The position numbers and the translations under genes are program-made. A stretch of DNA of 64,000 nucleotides from Streptomyces sp. NA02950 (GTDB lineage: Bacteria; Actinomycetota; Actinomycetes; Streptomycetales; Streptomycetaceae), in contig NZ_CP054916.1 of assembly GCF_013364155.1 (NCBI RefSeq), positions 5,267,001 through 5,331,000 of the forward strand. Reading direction: 5' to 3'. A model generated the notes under the pieces. That model ran no database searches. It was not told where the DNA came from and worked only from the letters and a program-made list of their open reading frames with translations. How positions within the stretch are numbered: the first letter of the stretch is position 1; each line of letters opens with the position of its first letter. This document shows, one piece after another, positions 51,466 to 60,252 of the stretch.

Positions 51466-51819
51466 ATGATCGACCCTAGCCCCGCTTCCCCCGGGCAGAT
51501 GCGTCCGCTTTCCGCCTTCCCACCGACTTCCCCTCGTCTGCTCCCGTGGACCGACGCCAACGGCAAGTCGTGCTACCTCATCTCCGACCGGCCCCACAGC
51601 CTGCTCGGCGAGAGGGCGGACACCGTCGAGTCGTTGCAGCTGAGCATGGGGGCCGACATCATCGGCCATGCGTGCGAGATGCTGGAAGACCGCAGGGCGA
51701 GCGTGGACGAACTCCGATTCCTGGCCCTGTGCCTGTACGAGGCGCTGCGGGACGCGTTACGGATCGCCCAGAGCCACATCGAGCGCCACAGGCCCGTGCG
51801 CGAGGTGGACTCGTCATGA
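51466..51819 (+). CDS. Small conserved protein 1 of the radical SAM island (TTA codon)
   Basis: A 117-residue protein. The Pro-rich N-terminus (to about 25) is followed by L-L-P-W-T-D-A-N-G-K-S-C-Y-L-I and a C-terminal helical part with A-C-E-M-L-E-D and L-A-L-C-L-Y-E-A-L. I do not recognise the family. Residue 98 is encoded by TTA (51757-51759), implying bldA-dependent expression of the whole coupled operon. AAAGGGA lies nine bases before the ATG. The stop overlaps the next start (ATGA). Confidence 0.72.
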   Translation: MIDPSPASPGQMRPLSAFPPTSPRLLPWTDANGKSCYLISDRPHSLLGERADTVESLQLSMGADIIGHACEMLEDRRASVDELRFLALCLYEALRDALRIAQSHIERHRPVREVDSS

Positions 51820-52064
51820 CCGACTGGCAGATCGACCATGCCTCCGAGTGGACCGTGCGTCGCCGCTCCGACGACGGCTTCACCATCCCGCTCCAGGCCA
51901 CCAGGAACGGCCGGCGCATCGGCACCGCTGAACTCCGCTTGACCCTCGTCTCGGCAGAACACCTGCACGCCGCCCTGTGCTACGCGCTCGACGGCCAGCC
52001 GCCACCCCTCGACGCCCCGGACTGCCGTCGGCCGATCCGCTACTCCCGAGGAGGAAGGCAATGA
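51816..52064 (+). CDS. Small conserved protein 2 of the radical SAM island
   Basis: An 82-residue protein, W-Q-I-D-H-A-S-E-W-T-V-R-R-R at the start, a predicted beta-rich middle, and a C-terminal tail D-A-P-D-C-R-R-P-I-R-Y-S-R-G-G-R-Q. It overlaps both neighbours by four bases, so it is made in step with the radical SAM enzyme. It could be the substrate or a substrate-presenting partner of that enzyme, but it lacks an obvious leader/core division. No homologue is known to me by function. Confidence 0.68.
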   Translation: MTDWQIDHASEWTVRRRSDDGFTIPLQATRNGRRIGTAELRLTLVSAEHLHAALCYALDGQPPPLDAPDCRRPIRYSRGGRQ

Positions 52065-52951
52065 GCACCGTCGACGAGAGCCCGGCGACGTCCTCGACGA
52101 CCGCGCCGAGGGTCGTCGAGCTGGAGATCACCGGAGCCTGTCAGCTTCAGTGCACGCAGTGCTTCGCCGCGTCAGGACCGAACGGTACGCACGGCGCGAT
52201 GGCGGCCGACGACTGGCGGCGGGTGATCGGCGACGCGGCGGCACTCGGCGTGCGGGAGGTGCAGCTCATCGGCGGCGAGCCCACCACGCACCCTGCGTGG
52301 GCCGAGCTGGTCGACCAGGCGCTGAGCTTGGGGCTTCAGGTCGAGATCTACAGCAACTTGTTCCACATCAAACCGGATGGGTGGAACGTACTCGCCCGCG
52401 GGGGCGTGAAGCTGGCCACCAGCTACTACAGCGATCGCGCCGAAGAACACGACGCGATTACGACGCGTCCAGGGAGCTACGAACGGACCCGGGCGAACAT
52501 CGCCGAGGCCGTACGGCGTGGCATCCCGCTGCGGGTCGGCATCGTGTCCGTCCTGCCGGGGCAGCGAGTGAGCGAGGCGCGCAAGGAGCTGGAAGCGCTC
52601 GGGGTGAGGCTGATCCGCACGGACCGGACACGGCGCGTCGGCCGGGCCTCGCTGCCAGGGGCCGGGGTGGACGCGGGAGAGCTGTGTGGACGGTGCGGGC
52701 TCGGGCAGGCGGCGGTTCTGCCCTCCGGCGAGGTGACGCCGTGTGTGATGGCGCGGTGGCTGACCACCGGCAACGTGCGGGAGCGCGGCTTGGCCGCAGT
52801 GCTGGGCGGCGAGGCGTGGGCCGAGGCGCTGCGACTGATTCCGGCCCGCGTGGGCGGGGGTCCATGTGACCCTGACTGCAAGCCCGCGTCCGACGGCGGG
52901 GACTGTTCGCCCGCCGAACAACCGGCTTGCGATCCGAAGTACGACGAGTGA
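52061..52951 (+). CDS. Radical SAM protein with SPASM-like C-terminal cluster domain
   Basis: A 296-residue enzyme. The radical SAM cluster motif C-x3-C-x2-C is at C27, C31, C34 (A-C-Q-L-Q-C-T-Q-C). The SAM-binding G-G-E-P (L-I-G-G-E-P-T-T-H) follows, and a C-terminal Cys-rich region begins C-G-R-C-G-L-G and includes T-P-C-V-M-A and C-D-P-D-C, then more Cys to the end, typical of SPASM/twitch auxiliary clusters. Enzymes of this layout modify peptides or small proteins. It is coupled by overlap to the small gene upstream; the methyltransferase follows directly. The substrate is unknown. Confidence 0.88.
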   Translation: MSTVDESPATSSTTAPRVVELEITGACQLQCTQCFAASGPNGTHGAMAADDWRRVIGDAAALGVREVQLIGGEPTTHPAWAELVDQALSLGLQVEIYSNLFHIKPDGWNVLARGGVKLATSYYSDRAEEHDAITTRPGSYERTRANIAEAVRRGIPLRVGIVSVLPGQRVSEARKELEALGVRLIRTDRTRRVGRASLPGAGVDAGELCGRCGLGQAAVLPSGEVTPCVMARWLTTGNVRERGLAAVLGGEAWAEALRLIPARVGGGPCDPDCKPASDGGDCSPAEQPACDPKYDE

Positions 52952-52959
52952 GGCGGCCG

Positions 52960-54090
52960 ATGGACTGGAAATCCCACGCCGAACGGCTTGCGGCCGAGGT
53001 GACCCCACCCGTCTCACGATGGCGCGAAGCGGTCGCCTCCACCCCCCGGCACGTCTTCGTGCCCCGATGGTGGGAGTCCGAGGGCGGCGGCACATGGGCG
53101 CTGCGCGACGGAGCGGCGGACGAGTCGGCATGGCTGCGCGCGGCTTACTCGGACACGTCTCTGGTGACCCGGGTGGGGCCGTCGCACGCCGACCACGCGA
53201 GCCCCGGCGACCGGCCGACCGGACTGCCCACATCGTCAAGCACCATGTCCAGCCTGGTGGTTCGGATGCTGCGCCACGGGCTGTTGTACGACGGCGCGGA
53301 CCTCGGCCTGATTGGCACGGGTACCGGGGCCAGTACCGCGCTTGCGGTGCGGCGCCTCGGGGACAAGCACGTCACGACCATGGACGTCGACCCGTACCTG
53401 ACCGAGGCGGCGACCGAGCGGCTTGCGTCGCTCGGGATGTCCCCCCGGGTGGTCACCTGCGACGCCATGGAGCCGCTTCCGGGGGACTTCGACCGCATCG
53501 TTTCCCTGGTCGCGCTCCGCAACCTCGCGAGTGTGCTGGCCGCGCTCCGTCCCGGCGGGCGTCTGGTGACGACGCTCGCCCGCATGAACGTGATCGTCAC
53601 GGCCGACAAGGAAGCCGACGGCTGCGCCCGCGGGGTGGTCGAGTGGGATCGCGCAGGGTTCATGGGCACCCGCGCCGGGTCCGATTACCCGCCGGGCGCG
53701 GGCGAGACTTTCGCCGCCGTACGGGATCGCGAGGGCCAGCAGGTGACCGAAGGCCGTTATCCGGTGCTGAACGTCGCGGAGGCGTGGGACGTGCGCGCCA
53801 TGCTCGAACTCGCCGTGCCCGGGGTCGAGACCCGCTACGAGGAAAGCGGTGAGCAGCGTACGGCATGGCTGGTGCACACCGACGGCTCATGGGCGCGTGC
53901 CGAGGCGACGTGGATCGATCCGCCCATGGTCCATCAGGGCGGCCCTCGGCGTCTGTGGACGGCGCTCGAACGCATCCGTCACCGGCTCAACGCCGAGGGC
54001 GGCCTACCGATCTACGGCAGCCACGTGCACATCACGCCCGACGGTGTGTGCCACTTCACGCGCGGCACATGGTCGGCCTCCTACGGCTGA
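52960..54090 (+). CDS. PCMT-like SAM-dependent methyltransferase of the radical SAM island
   Basis: A 376-residue protein. The N-terminal P-R-H-V-F-V-P-R-W-W resembles protein-L-isoaspartate methyltransferases; motif I is L-I-G-T-G-T-G-A-S-T, with the acidic D-V-D-P after strand 2. About 150 extra C-terminal residues (to H-V-H-I-T-P-D-G-V) have no known fold to me and may bind the substrate. The ATG at 52960 has GAGG six bases upstream; a GTG at 52948 overlaps the radical SAM stop (GTGA) and is a real alternative. In several RiPP systems PCMT-like enzymes modify precursor peptides. Confidence 0.8.
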   Translation: MDWKSHAERLAAEVTPPVSRWREAVASTPRHVFVPRWWESEGGGTWALRDGAADESAWLRAAYSDTSLVTRVGPSHADHASPGDRPTGLPTSSSTMSSLVVRMLRHGLLYDGADLGLIGTGTGASTALAVRRLGDKHVTTMDVDPYLTEAATERLASLGMSPRVVTCDAMEPLPGDFDRIVSLVALRNLASVLAALRPGGRLVTTLARMNVIVTADKEADGCARGVVEWDRAGFMGTRAGSDYPPGAGETFAAVRDREGQQVTEGRYPVLNVAEAWDVRAMLELAVPGVETRYEESGEQRTAWLVHTDGSWARAEATWIDPPMVHQGGPRRLWTALERIRHRLNAEGGLPIYGSHVHITPDGVCHFTRGTWSASYG

Positions 54091-54099
54091 CGCCACGCC

Positions 54100-54765
54100 T
54101 CATGCCCCCAACAACTCCAGCTCCGTCGCCATGTTGCGCCGCGCCGCCGGCTCCCAACGCTCATGGCCGGCCGGCGTACGGAACAGGCAGGGCAGGCCCA
54201 GCAGTTGGCGCAGCACATTGGCTCGGCCCTCGCGGAAGACGTCGTCGGGGACGAAGCCGTACTCCTCCCGCACGGCCGCCGCGTACGCCCCGTACTCCTC
54301 CGGTGAACCGGCCAGAACGGCCAGGTCGGCGTCGCAGAGCAGCTCGGCGTTGAGGTCACCCTCGGCCGGGTCGTGGTCCGCGGTGATCCGGACCAGACGG
54401 GCCACCTCTTCCGTCCGTGCCTCGGAGACGCCCGCTTCCGGGAGGGCCCGCTCGGCCAGGCGTGCGCTGCGGTCCTCGTTCGTCGACCGCTCCGGCAGAT
54501 AGACGGCGTCGTGGAACCAGGCCGCCAGACGGACGGCGCTGGGGTCGGGCGCCCGGACCTCGACGAGCAGTTCGTCGATCCGGTCCAGCACCGCGATCAG
54601 GTGGTCCGTCGTGTGGTACCGGCGCTGGGGTTCGGCCCAGCGGGCGAGGAGGTCTTCGCCGTAGGGGGCCGCAGGAGGAGAGGTGACGTCGCGCGCGCTG
54701 GTCAGCAGGGTCGTCCAGCGGGCGAGCAGGGCGTCATGGGCGGGGTGGCGCGCGGGGGCGGACAT
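54100..54765 (-). CDS. HD-domain metal-dependent phosphohydrolase-like protein
   Basis: A 221-residue protein with an HD-superfamily core: R-Y-H-T-T-D-H-L (first His), A-A-W-F-H-D-A-V-Y (HD) and the later Asp in T-A-D-H-D. It belongs to the family annotated as predicted metal-dependent HD hydrolases, whose substrate is unknown. The ATG at 54765 was chosen; an ATG at 54783 adds M-P-H-N-W-L. It converges on the methyltransferase with a 9-bp gap and is divergent from cutC (56 bp). Confidence 0.85.
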   Translation of the reverse strand: MSAPARHPAHDALLARWTTLLTSARDVTSPPAAPYGEDLLARWAEPQRRYHTTDHLIAVLDRIDELLVEVRAPDPSAVRLAAWFHDAVYLPERSTNEDRSARLAERALPEAGVSEARTEEVARLVRITADHDPAEGDLNAELLCDADLAVLAGSPEEYGAYAAAVREEYGFVPDDVFREGRANVLRQLLGLPCLFRTPAGHERWEPAARRNMATELELLGA

Positions 54766-54821
54766 GAGCCAATTGTGGGGCACTGGTTTCGTCCCGGTCG
54801 GCGTGTGGCAGGCTGTGGAGC

Positions 54822-55526
54822 ATGTCTAGACCAATTCTCGAGGTGATCGCGCTCCACCCGGCGGACGCGATCGCCGCACAGGCCGGTGGGGCGGACCGCC
54901 TCGAACTGGTCACCGACATGGCCGCCGACGGGCTCACCCCCTCCCGGGGGACGTTCGCCGCCGTCCGGGCGGCCGTGGACATTCCGGTCCGGGTGATGCT
55001 CCGCGCGTCCGACGGCTTCACCGCCGGGTCGGCCCTCGACGCCCTCTGCGAGAGCGCGGCCGCCCTCCGCTCCGAGGGCGCCGATGAATTCGTGCTGGGG
55101 TTCCTCACCGGGGGCGGGGATGTGGATCTCGCCGCCGTCACCGCTCTCACCGAAGTCATTGGCGAGAGCCCCTGGACCTTCCACCGTGCCATCGACCGGG
55201 CCGCCGACCGCGACACCCTCCGCAAACAGCTCGCCGACCTCCCGGGTCTGGACACCTACCTCACCGCCGGGTCGGCTCTCGGCGTCGATGACGGTCTCCT
55301 GACCCTGCTGGCCGAGGCGGCCCGTACCGGTCTGCCCGGCTATGAGCCGGGGATCATGGCGGGTGGCGGACTGCGCCTCGGCCATCTGTCCGCGCTCCGT
55401 GCCGCCGGGATCGACGCCTTCCACATCGGCAGTGCCGCCCGGCCCGCCGGATGGGACGGTCCCGTGGACGCCGCCGCCGTCAGCCAGTGGCGTGCCGCCC
55501 TGGATGTTCCGGTTCCGGTGGGCTGA
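54822..55526 (+). CDS. cutC: Copper homeostasis protein CutC
   Basis: A 234-residue TIM-barrel protein of the CutC family. It starts L-E-V-I-A-L-H-P-A-D-A, with G-G-A-D-R-L-E-L, V-M-L-R, G-F-L-T-G-G-G-D-V-D, T-F-H-R-A-I-D and I-M-A-G-G-G-L-R. Family members are linked to copper tolerance, although a direct enzymatic role is unproven. The length is normal. The ATG at 54822 starts the conserved part. Confidence 0.92.
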   Translation: MSRPILEVIALHPADAIAAQAGGADRLELVTDMAADGLTPSRGTFAAVRAAVDIPVRVMLRASDGFTAGSALDALCESAAALRSEGADEFVLGFLTGGGDVDLAAVTALTEVIGESPWTFHRAIDRAADRDTLRKQLADLPGLDTYLTAGSALGVDDGLLTLLAEAARTGLPGYEPGIMAGGGLRLGHLSALRAAGIDAFHIGSAARPAGWDGPVDAAAVSQWRAALDVPVPVG

Positions 55527-55565
55527 ACAGACGGACGGCAACGGCGAGGAGGGGCCGGGGTCGCA

Positions 55566-55693
55566 GGGGCGGGGTCCTGGACACTCGGGGTCCCCCATGC
55601 CGAAGGCCAGGGGCGTATTTGTGGCGCCAATTTCCGGCCCACCCCGCTTCTCCGGGCATCGGCGCCTAAATAGACGGTCCAGGACCCCGCCCC
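55566..55693. repeat. Inverted-repeat element between cutC and helicase gene
   Basis: Perfect 17-bp arms, 55566-55582 and 55677-55693, separated by 94 bp; with a few mismatches the match extends outward about 14 bp. The inner 94 bp contain further partial symmetry (GTGGCGCC against GGCGCC). It lies between converging genes. It may work as a bidirectional terminator or may be a small MITE-like element; no target duplication was identified. Confidence 0.65.
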
Positions 55694-55741
55694 GGAGGCC
55701 CCGGTCCCGCACCCGCAGCGCACCCCAGCCCGCACCCACCC

Positions 55742-57859
55742 CTACCGCAACCGCTCCGGCAACCCCGCCCCATGCACCACCGTCAGCCCCGACACCGCCC
55801 GCGTCAGCGCCACGTACAGCCGCCGCAGCCCGGTCCGTTCGTCCGGTTCGCCGTCAACCACCGCCGCCGGTTCGTCCAGTACCACGTAGTCGTACTCCAG
55901 GCCCTTCGCCAGCGTCGCCGGGACCAGGGTGAGCCGGGCCCGCGCGCTGGTCTCCTCGCCAGGGGCGAGATACGTCAGCCCCGCCGCCGCCAGCTTCTCC
56001 GCCAGCACCGGCACCCGCGCATCGGCGGCGATCAGGCCGATCGAGCCCTCGTGCGTCAGCGCCTCCCGGCAGGCCACGATCACCGCGTCGTCCAACTCGA
56101 CCGGGTCCACCTCCCGCACCGCGAAGTCGCCCGCCGCCTCGCGGATGGAGGTGGCCTCGGTCAGGCCGGGGGCGATGTCGGGCAGCAGCCGTGACGCGTA
56201 GGCGATCACCTCGCGCGGCACCCGGAAGCCCTGCGTCAGCTCCTCGACGGCCGCTCCCGCCTTGCCCAGGTGGGCCAGGGCCTCCTGCCAACTGGCCGTC
56301 GCCCAGGGCGTGGTGCCCTGCGCGAGGTCACCGAGCACCGTGGCCGAGCCGGTGGTGCAGCGGCGGCCGACCGCGCGGTACTGCATGGGGGACAGGTCCT
56401 GCGCCTCGTCCAGGACCACATGGCCCAGGGAGTGGGTGCGTTCGATGAGGTCGGCCGCCTCGTCGATCAGCACCGCGTCCGCCGGGGACCACTTCGCGGA
56501 CTTCACGCCGCGGGCGGGCCTGGCCCACAGCACGGCCTTCAGCTCGTCGGCGTCGAAGAGGCCGTCCGCGTGCTCGGCCAGGAAGTCGGCGTCGGAGAGC
56601 AGCCGCAGGACCAGCTTCGCCGGGTCGACCGCCGGCCAGATCGCCTTGACCGCCGCCTTCACGGCGGTGTTGCGGGCCACCGCGTCCTGGACCCGGTCGT
56701 CAGGGGCCTCGCCCGCCTGCTCCATACGGACCAGCACCGCGTGGGCGATCCGCTGCGGCAGGGCGTCGCGGGCCGCACCGTAGCGGATGTCGCGCCCGTC
56801 GCGCCAGCGACTGATGTTACTGAGCAACTCCTGGACGATCTCCGCCAGCTCGTACGCGGGCACCCGCCAGCGGCGCGAACCGCGCACCACCACACAGGGC
56901 TCGGCCGGGGCGGTCACATGCGACCGCAGCGCGCGGCGCAGCACCTCGGCCATCCGCGCGTCGCCCTTCAGCCGGGCCGCCTCGGCGGTGTCGGTGCCGC
57001 GTACCTCCACATGCGCCACCAGGTCCTCGACGGTCGCCTGCGCCACCTGCAACTCACCGAGCGCGGGCAGCACTTGCTCGATGTAGTGGAGGAAGGAGCG
57101 GTTGGGGCCGATGACGAGGGTGCCGGAGCGGGCCAGCCGCTCGCGGTGCGCGTAGAGCAGATACGCCACGCGGTGCAGGCCCACCGCCGTCTTCCCGGTG
57201 CCCGGTGCCCCCTGGACACAGACGGTGCCGCCGATCCCGGCGCGGACGATCTCGTCCTGCTCGGGCTGGATCGTCGCGACGATGTCCCGCATCGGGCCGA
57301 CGCGCGGGCGCTCGATCTCGGCCTGGAGCAGTTTGCTGGAGTGCTCGGCCTCGGCCGGGTCGCTGAGGTGCTCGTCCTCGTAGGCGGTCAACTCGCCGCC
57401 GGTGTAACCGAAGCGGCGGCGCAGCGCGATGTCCATCGGCGCCTTCTTCGACGCCTGGTAGAAGGGCTGGGAGACGGGGGCGCGCCAGTCGATGACCATG
57501 GGGTCGCCGTCGGCGTCGTGCACATGCCGCCGCCCGATGTAGAAGCGTTCGCCCTCGGCGCCCTCGGCGCCCTCCGCCGCCTCCGCGCCCGGTGCGTGGA
57601 GGTAGTTCAGGCGGCCGAAGAAGAGCGGGGTGTCGGCGAGGTCGGCGAGCGCCTTGATGCGCTCCTCGACCTGGTGTTGCAGCACCTCGGCGTTGACCCA
57701 GTTGGCGGTGACGTCCCGGAGGTCGAGGGCCTCGACGTTTGCGCGCATGGCGCGGAGGGCCGCGCGGGACGCGGTGAGATGGGCGCGCTCCCGCGCGAGC
57801 GGGTCGGACGAGTCGGACGGGTCGGACGGGTCGGACGGGTCAGGGGCGTGCGAGGGCAC
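55742..57859 (-). CDS. HelD-like SF1 helicase (RNA polymerase recycling factor type)
   Basis: A 705-residue UvrD/HelD-type protein. An N-terminal part with an Asp-Pro-Ser repeat and a coiled-coil-like segment (L-T-A-S-R-A-A-L-R-A-M-R) precedes Walker A G-A-P-G-T-G-K-T near residue 216, D-E-A-Q-D-L-S (motif II), G-D-L-A-Q-G-T and the final motif V-A-L-T-R-A. HelD proteins remove stalled RNA polymerase from DNA; some actinobacterial ones (HelR) protect from rifamycins. The GTG at 57859 was chosen because GGAGG stands seven bases upstream; a TTG at 57886 is upstream of that site. HelR-specific operator sequences were not recognised. Confidence 0.88.
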   Translation of the reverse strand: MPSHAPDPSDPSDPSDSSDPLARERAHLTASRAALRAMRANVEALDLRDVTANWVNAEVLQHQVEERIKALADLADTPLFFGRLNYLHAPGAEAAEGAEGAEGERFYIGRRHVHDADGDPMVIDWRAPVSQPFYQASKKAPMDIALRRRFGYTGGELTAYEDEHLSDPAEAEHSSKLLQAEIERPRVGPMRDIVATIQPEQDEIVRAGIGGTVCVQGAPGTGKTAVGLHRVAYLLYAHRERLARSGTLVIGPNRSFLHYIEQVLPALGELQVAQATVEDLVAHVEVRGTDTAEAARLKGDARMAEVLRRALRSHVTAPAEPCVVVRGSRRWRVPAYELAEIVQELLSNISRWRDGRDIRYGAARDALPQRIAHAVLVRMEQAGEAPDDRVQDAVARNTAVKAAVKAIWPAVDPAKLVLRLLSDADFLAEHADGLFDADELKAVLWARPARGVKSAKWSPADAVLIDEAADLIERTHSLGHVVLDEAQDLSPMQYRAVGRRCTTGSATVLGDLAQGTTPWATASWQEALAHLGKAGAAVEELTQGFRVPREVIAYASRLLPDIAPGLTEATSIREAAGDFAVREVDPVELDDAVIVACREALTHEGSIGLIAADARVPVLAEKLAAAGLTYLAPGEETSARARLTLVPATLAKGLEYDYVVLDEPAAVVDGEPDERTGLRRLYVALTRAVSGLTVVHGAGLPERLR

Positions 57860-58206
57860 GGCGTAGCCTCCGGCGGGATCCAGCAAAGCGAGTGAGGAAA
57901 GTTTCGACGAACTCGAGATGCCGACCGGTTTCCGACCGGGCGGCGGCTCCCCGTACGGGAGGAGGCAGACGCGCGATTGTAGCCAGGGCGGATCGCGGTC
58001 GCGAACGGTTTTTCACCGGCCGGTCACCCCGTGGCGGGACCGGTTCACGGGCTCGGCTCAGGGGCTCGGCTCAGGGGCTCGGCTCAGGGTTGCCCTCCTC
58101 CCCCCCCCGTAGGGGACGGCATGGCCCTTCGGTCGTACGCCGGCCCCCCGCCGATTACACCGGCAGGTCGATGCCGCCACGCCCCCCGCGCCGCATGCTT
58201 GGAGCC
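57860..58206. other. Control region upstream of the HelD-like gene
   Basis: 347 bp between the helicase start and the small plus-strand gene. It contains a direct repeat CCGACCGG (twice near 57920) and the 13-bp triple repeat. No palindromic rifamycin-associated element or clear promoter was recognised. Confidence 0.4.
58049..58087 (+). repeat. Triple 13-bp direct repeat
   Basis: GGGGCTCGGCTCA occurs in three tandem copies (the first lacks one G) upstream of the HelD-like start and of the small gene at 58207. It may be simple slippage. Confidence 0.6.
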
Positions 58207-58398
58207 ATGACCACCGCAGCGATCAGCACCACCGCAAGCACTGTCCAGGACGCCGCCCCGGGCGCCGTCGCCCACCCCCGTCACCTGGTGGGCCAGGCCC
58301 TCCGCGCGGTACGGGTCTTCGCGGGCGCGGCGTTCAGCGTCGCCGTGCTCGGCTCGTACGGGGACGACGCGCGGGGCGTGACGCTGCCCAGACGCTGA
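58207..58398 (+). CDS. Small conserved Streptomyces protein
   Basis: A 63-residue protein, T-T-A-A-I-S-T-T-A-S at the start and R-H-L-V-G-Q-A-L-R-A-V-R-V-F-A-G-A-A-F-S-V-A-V-L-G in the middle, an amphipathic or weakly hydrophobic helix. I have seen this short protein pattern next to helicase genes in Streptomyces; its function is unknown. TTGGAG lies close to the ATG. It converges on the XPB-type helicase with a 32-bp gap. Confidence 0.6.
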   Translation: MTTAAISTTASTVQDAAPGAVAHPRHLVGQALRAVRVFAGAAFSVAVLGSYGDDARGVTLPRR

Positions 58399-58430
58399 GC
58401 ACCCGCCCCCGCCAGGAGCCATCCGCCCCG

Positions 58431-60080
58431 CTACACGTCCTCGTCCGCCAGCAGCTCCTTCGCGTCCACGATCCGGTACGTGTACCCCTGCTCGGCCAGG
58501 AACCGCTGACGGTGCGCGGCGAAGTCCTGGTCGATCGTGTCGCGCGCGACCACCGAGTAGAAGACCGCCGGATGACCGTCGGCCTTCGGCCGCAGCACCC
58601 GGCCCAGCCGCTGGGCCTCCTCCTGGCGGGAGCCGAAGGTGCCGGACACCTGGATGGCGACCGTGGCCTCGGGAAGGTCGATCGAGAAGTTGGCGACCTT
58701 CGAGACCACGAGGACGGAGATCTCGCCCTCCCGGAAGGCGCCGAAGAGCTTCTCGCGCTGGGCGTTGGTCGTCTCGCCCTTGATGACCGGTGCGTCCAGA
58801 TGCTCGCCCAACTCGTCGAGCTGGTCGATGTACTGACCGATCACCAGCGTCTGCTGCCCCCGGTGCCGGGCCACCAGCGCCTCGGTGATCCGGCGCTTGG
58901 AGTCGGTCGTGGCGCAGTAGCGGTACTTCTCCTCGGTCTCGGCCGTGGCGTACGCCAGCCGCTCGGTCTCCGTCAGAGTGACGCGGACCTCGACACAGTC
59001 GGCGGGCGCGATATAGCCCTGGGCCTCGATCTCCTTCCAGGGCGCGTCGAAGCGCTTGGGCCCGATGAGGGAGAAGACATCGGACTCGCGGCCGTCCTCG
59101 CGGACGAGCGTGGCGGTCAGCCCGAGCCGCCGCCGTGCCTGGAGATCGGCGGTGAACTTGAAGACGGGGGCGGGCAGCAGATGCACCTCGTCGTAGACGA
59201 TCAGACCCCAGTCGCGGGAGTCGAACAGCTCCAGATGCTGGTAGATGCCCTTCCGCTTGGTGGTCAGCACCTGGTACGTGGCGATGGTGACCGGGCGGAT
59301 CTCCTTCCTCGTACCGCTGTACTCACCGATCTCGTCCTCGGTGAGCGAGGTGCGGCGCACCAGCTCGTGCTTCCACTGGCGGGCCGAGACGGTGTTGGTG
59401 ACCAGGATCAGCGTGGTCGATTTGGCGGTGGCCATCGCACCCGCGCCCACCAGCGTCTTCCCGGCGCCGCAGGGGAGGACGACCACACCGGAACCGCCGT
59501 GCCAGAACCCCGCGACGGCCTGCTTCTGGTACGGCCGCAGCGCCCAGCCCTCCTCGCGCAGCTCGATGGGATGGGCCTCGCCGTCGACGTAACCGGCCAG
59601 GTCCTCGGCGGGCCAGCCCAGCTTGAGCAGCGTCTGCTTGATCTGGCCGCGCTCGGAGGGGTGGACCACCACCGTGTCCGGATCGATCCGCGCGCCGACC
59701 AGCGGCTGGACCCGCCTGGACCGCAGGATCTCCTCCAGCACCGGGCGGTCGCTGGTCTCCAGGACCAGACCGTGGGTGGGGTGCTTCAGCAGCCGCAGCC
59801 GCCCGTAGCGGGCCATCGTCTCGGCGACGTCGACCAGCAGGGCGTGCGGTACGGGATAGCGGGAGTACTCGACGAGGGCGTCGACGACCTGCTCGGCGTC
59901 GTGCCCGGCGGCCCGGGCGTTCCACAGCCCGAGCGGGGTCACCCGGTAGGTGTGGATGTGCTCGGGCGCGCGCTCCAGCTCGGCGAAGGGCGCGATGGCG
60001 CGGCGGCAGGCGTCTGCCTGCTCGTGGTCCACCTCGAGCAGGAGCGTCTTGTCGCTTTGGACGATGAGGGGTCCATTCAC
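58431..60080 (-). CDS. XPB/Rad25-type DNA repair helicase
   Basis: A 549-residue SF2 helicase. Walker A is P-C-G-A-G-K-T near 206-213, motif II is D-E-V-H, and motif VI is Q-E-E-A-Q-R-L-G-R-V-L-R-P. It has the XPB-specific damage-recognition N-terminal part. Bacterial XPB works with the nuclease Bax1 in some species; no bax1 is adjacent here. It unwinds DNA during repair. The ATG at 60080 is preceded by GGATCC-AGGCGC rather than a strong site. Confidence 0.92.
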   Translation of the reverse strand: MNGPLIVQSDKTLLLEVDHEQADACRRAIAPFAELERAPEHIHTYRVTPLGLWNARAAGHDAEQVVDALVEYSRYPVPHALLVDVAETMARYGRLRLLKHPTHGLVLETSDRPVLEEILRSRRVQPLVGARIDPDTVVVHPSERGQIKQTLLKLGWPAEDLAGYVDGEAHPIELREEGWALRPYQKQAVAGFWHGGSGVVVLPCGAGKTLVGAGAMATAKSTTLILVTNTVSARQWKHELVRRTSLTEDEIGEYSGTRKEIRPVTIATYQVLTTKRKGIYQHLELFDSRDWGLIVYDEVHLLPAPVFKFTADLQARRRLGLTATLVREDGRESDVFSLIGPKRFDAPWKEIEAQGYIAPADCVEVRVTLTETERLAYATAETEEKYRYCATTDSKRRITEALVARHRGQQTLVIGQYIDQLDELGEHLDAPVIKGETTNAQREKLFGAFREGEISVLVVSKVANFSIDLPEATVAIQVSGTFGSRQEEAQRLGRVLRPKADGHPAVFYSVVARDTIDQDFAAHRQRFLAEQGYTYRIVDAKELLADEDV

Positions 60081-60252
60081 GCGCCTGGATCCTTCCGTGT
60101 CGCCGGGGGCTGGGCCGGGTGGCCAAAGAACCAGTGTCCCTCATCGGGCTGATACCGCGGAGTGATGTAGCGAAGGGGTCGCGGAGAGCCACAGGGATAC
60201 TCCCCACCGCTACGGGCAAGCGGGGACAGAGACAGCTGGGAGGTTGGTCCTT

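Noticed and set aside
57860..58110. Rifamycin-associated element that would make the HelD-like gene a HelR
   Set aside because: Only direct repeats (CCGACCGG, GGGGCTCGGCTCA) were found; no palindrome of the required kind, so HelR was not called.
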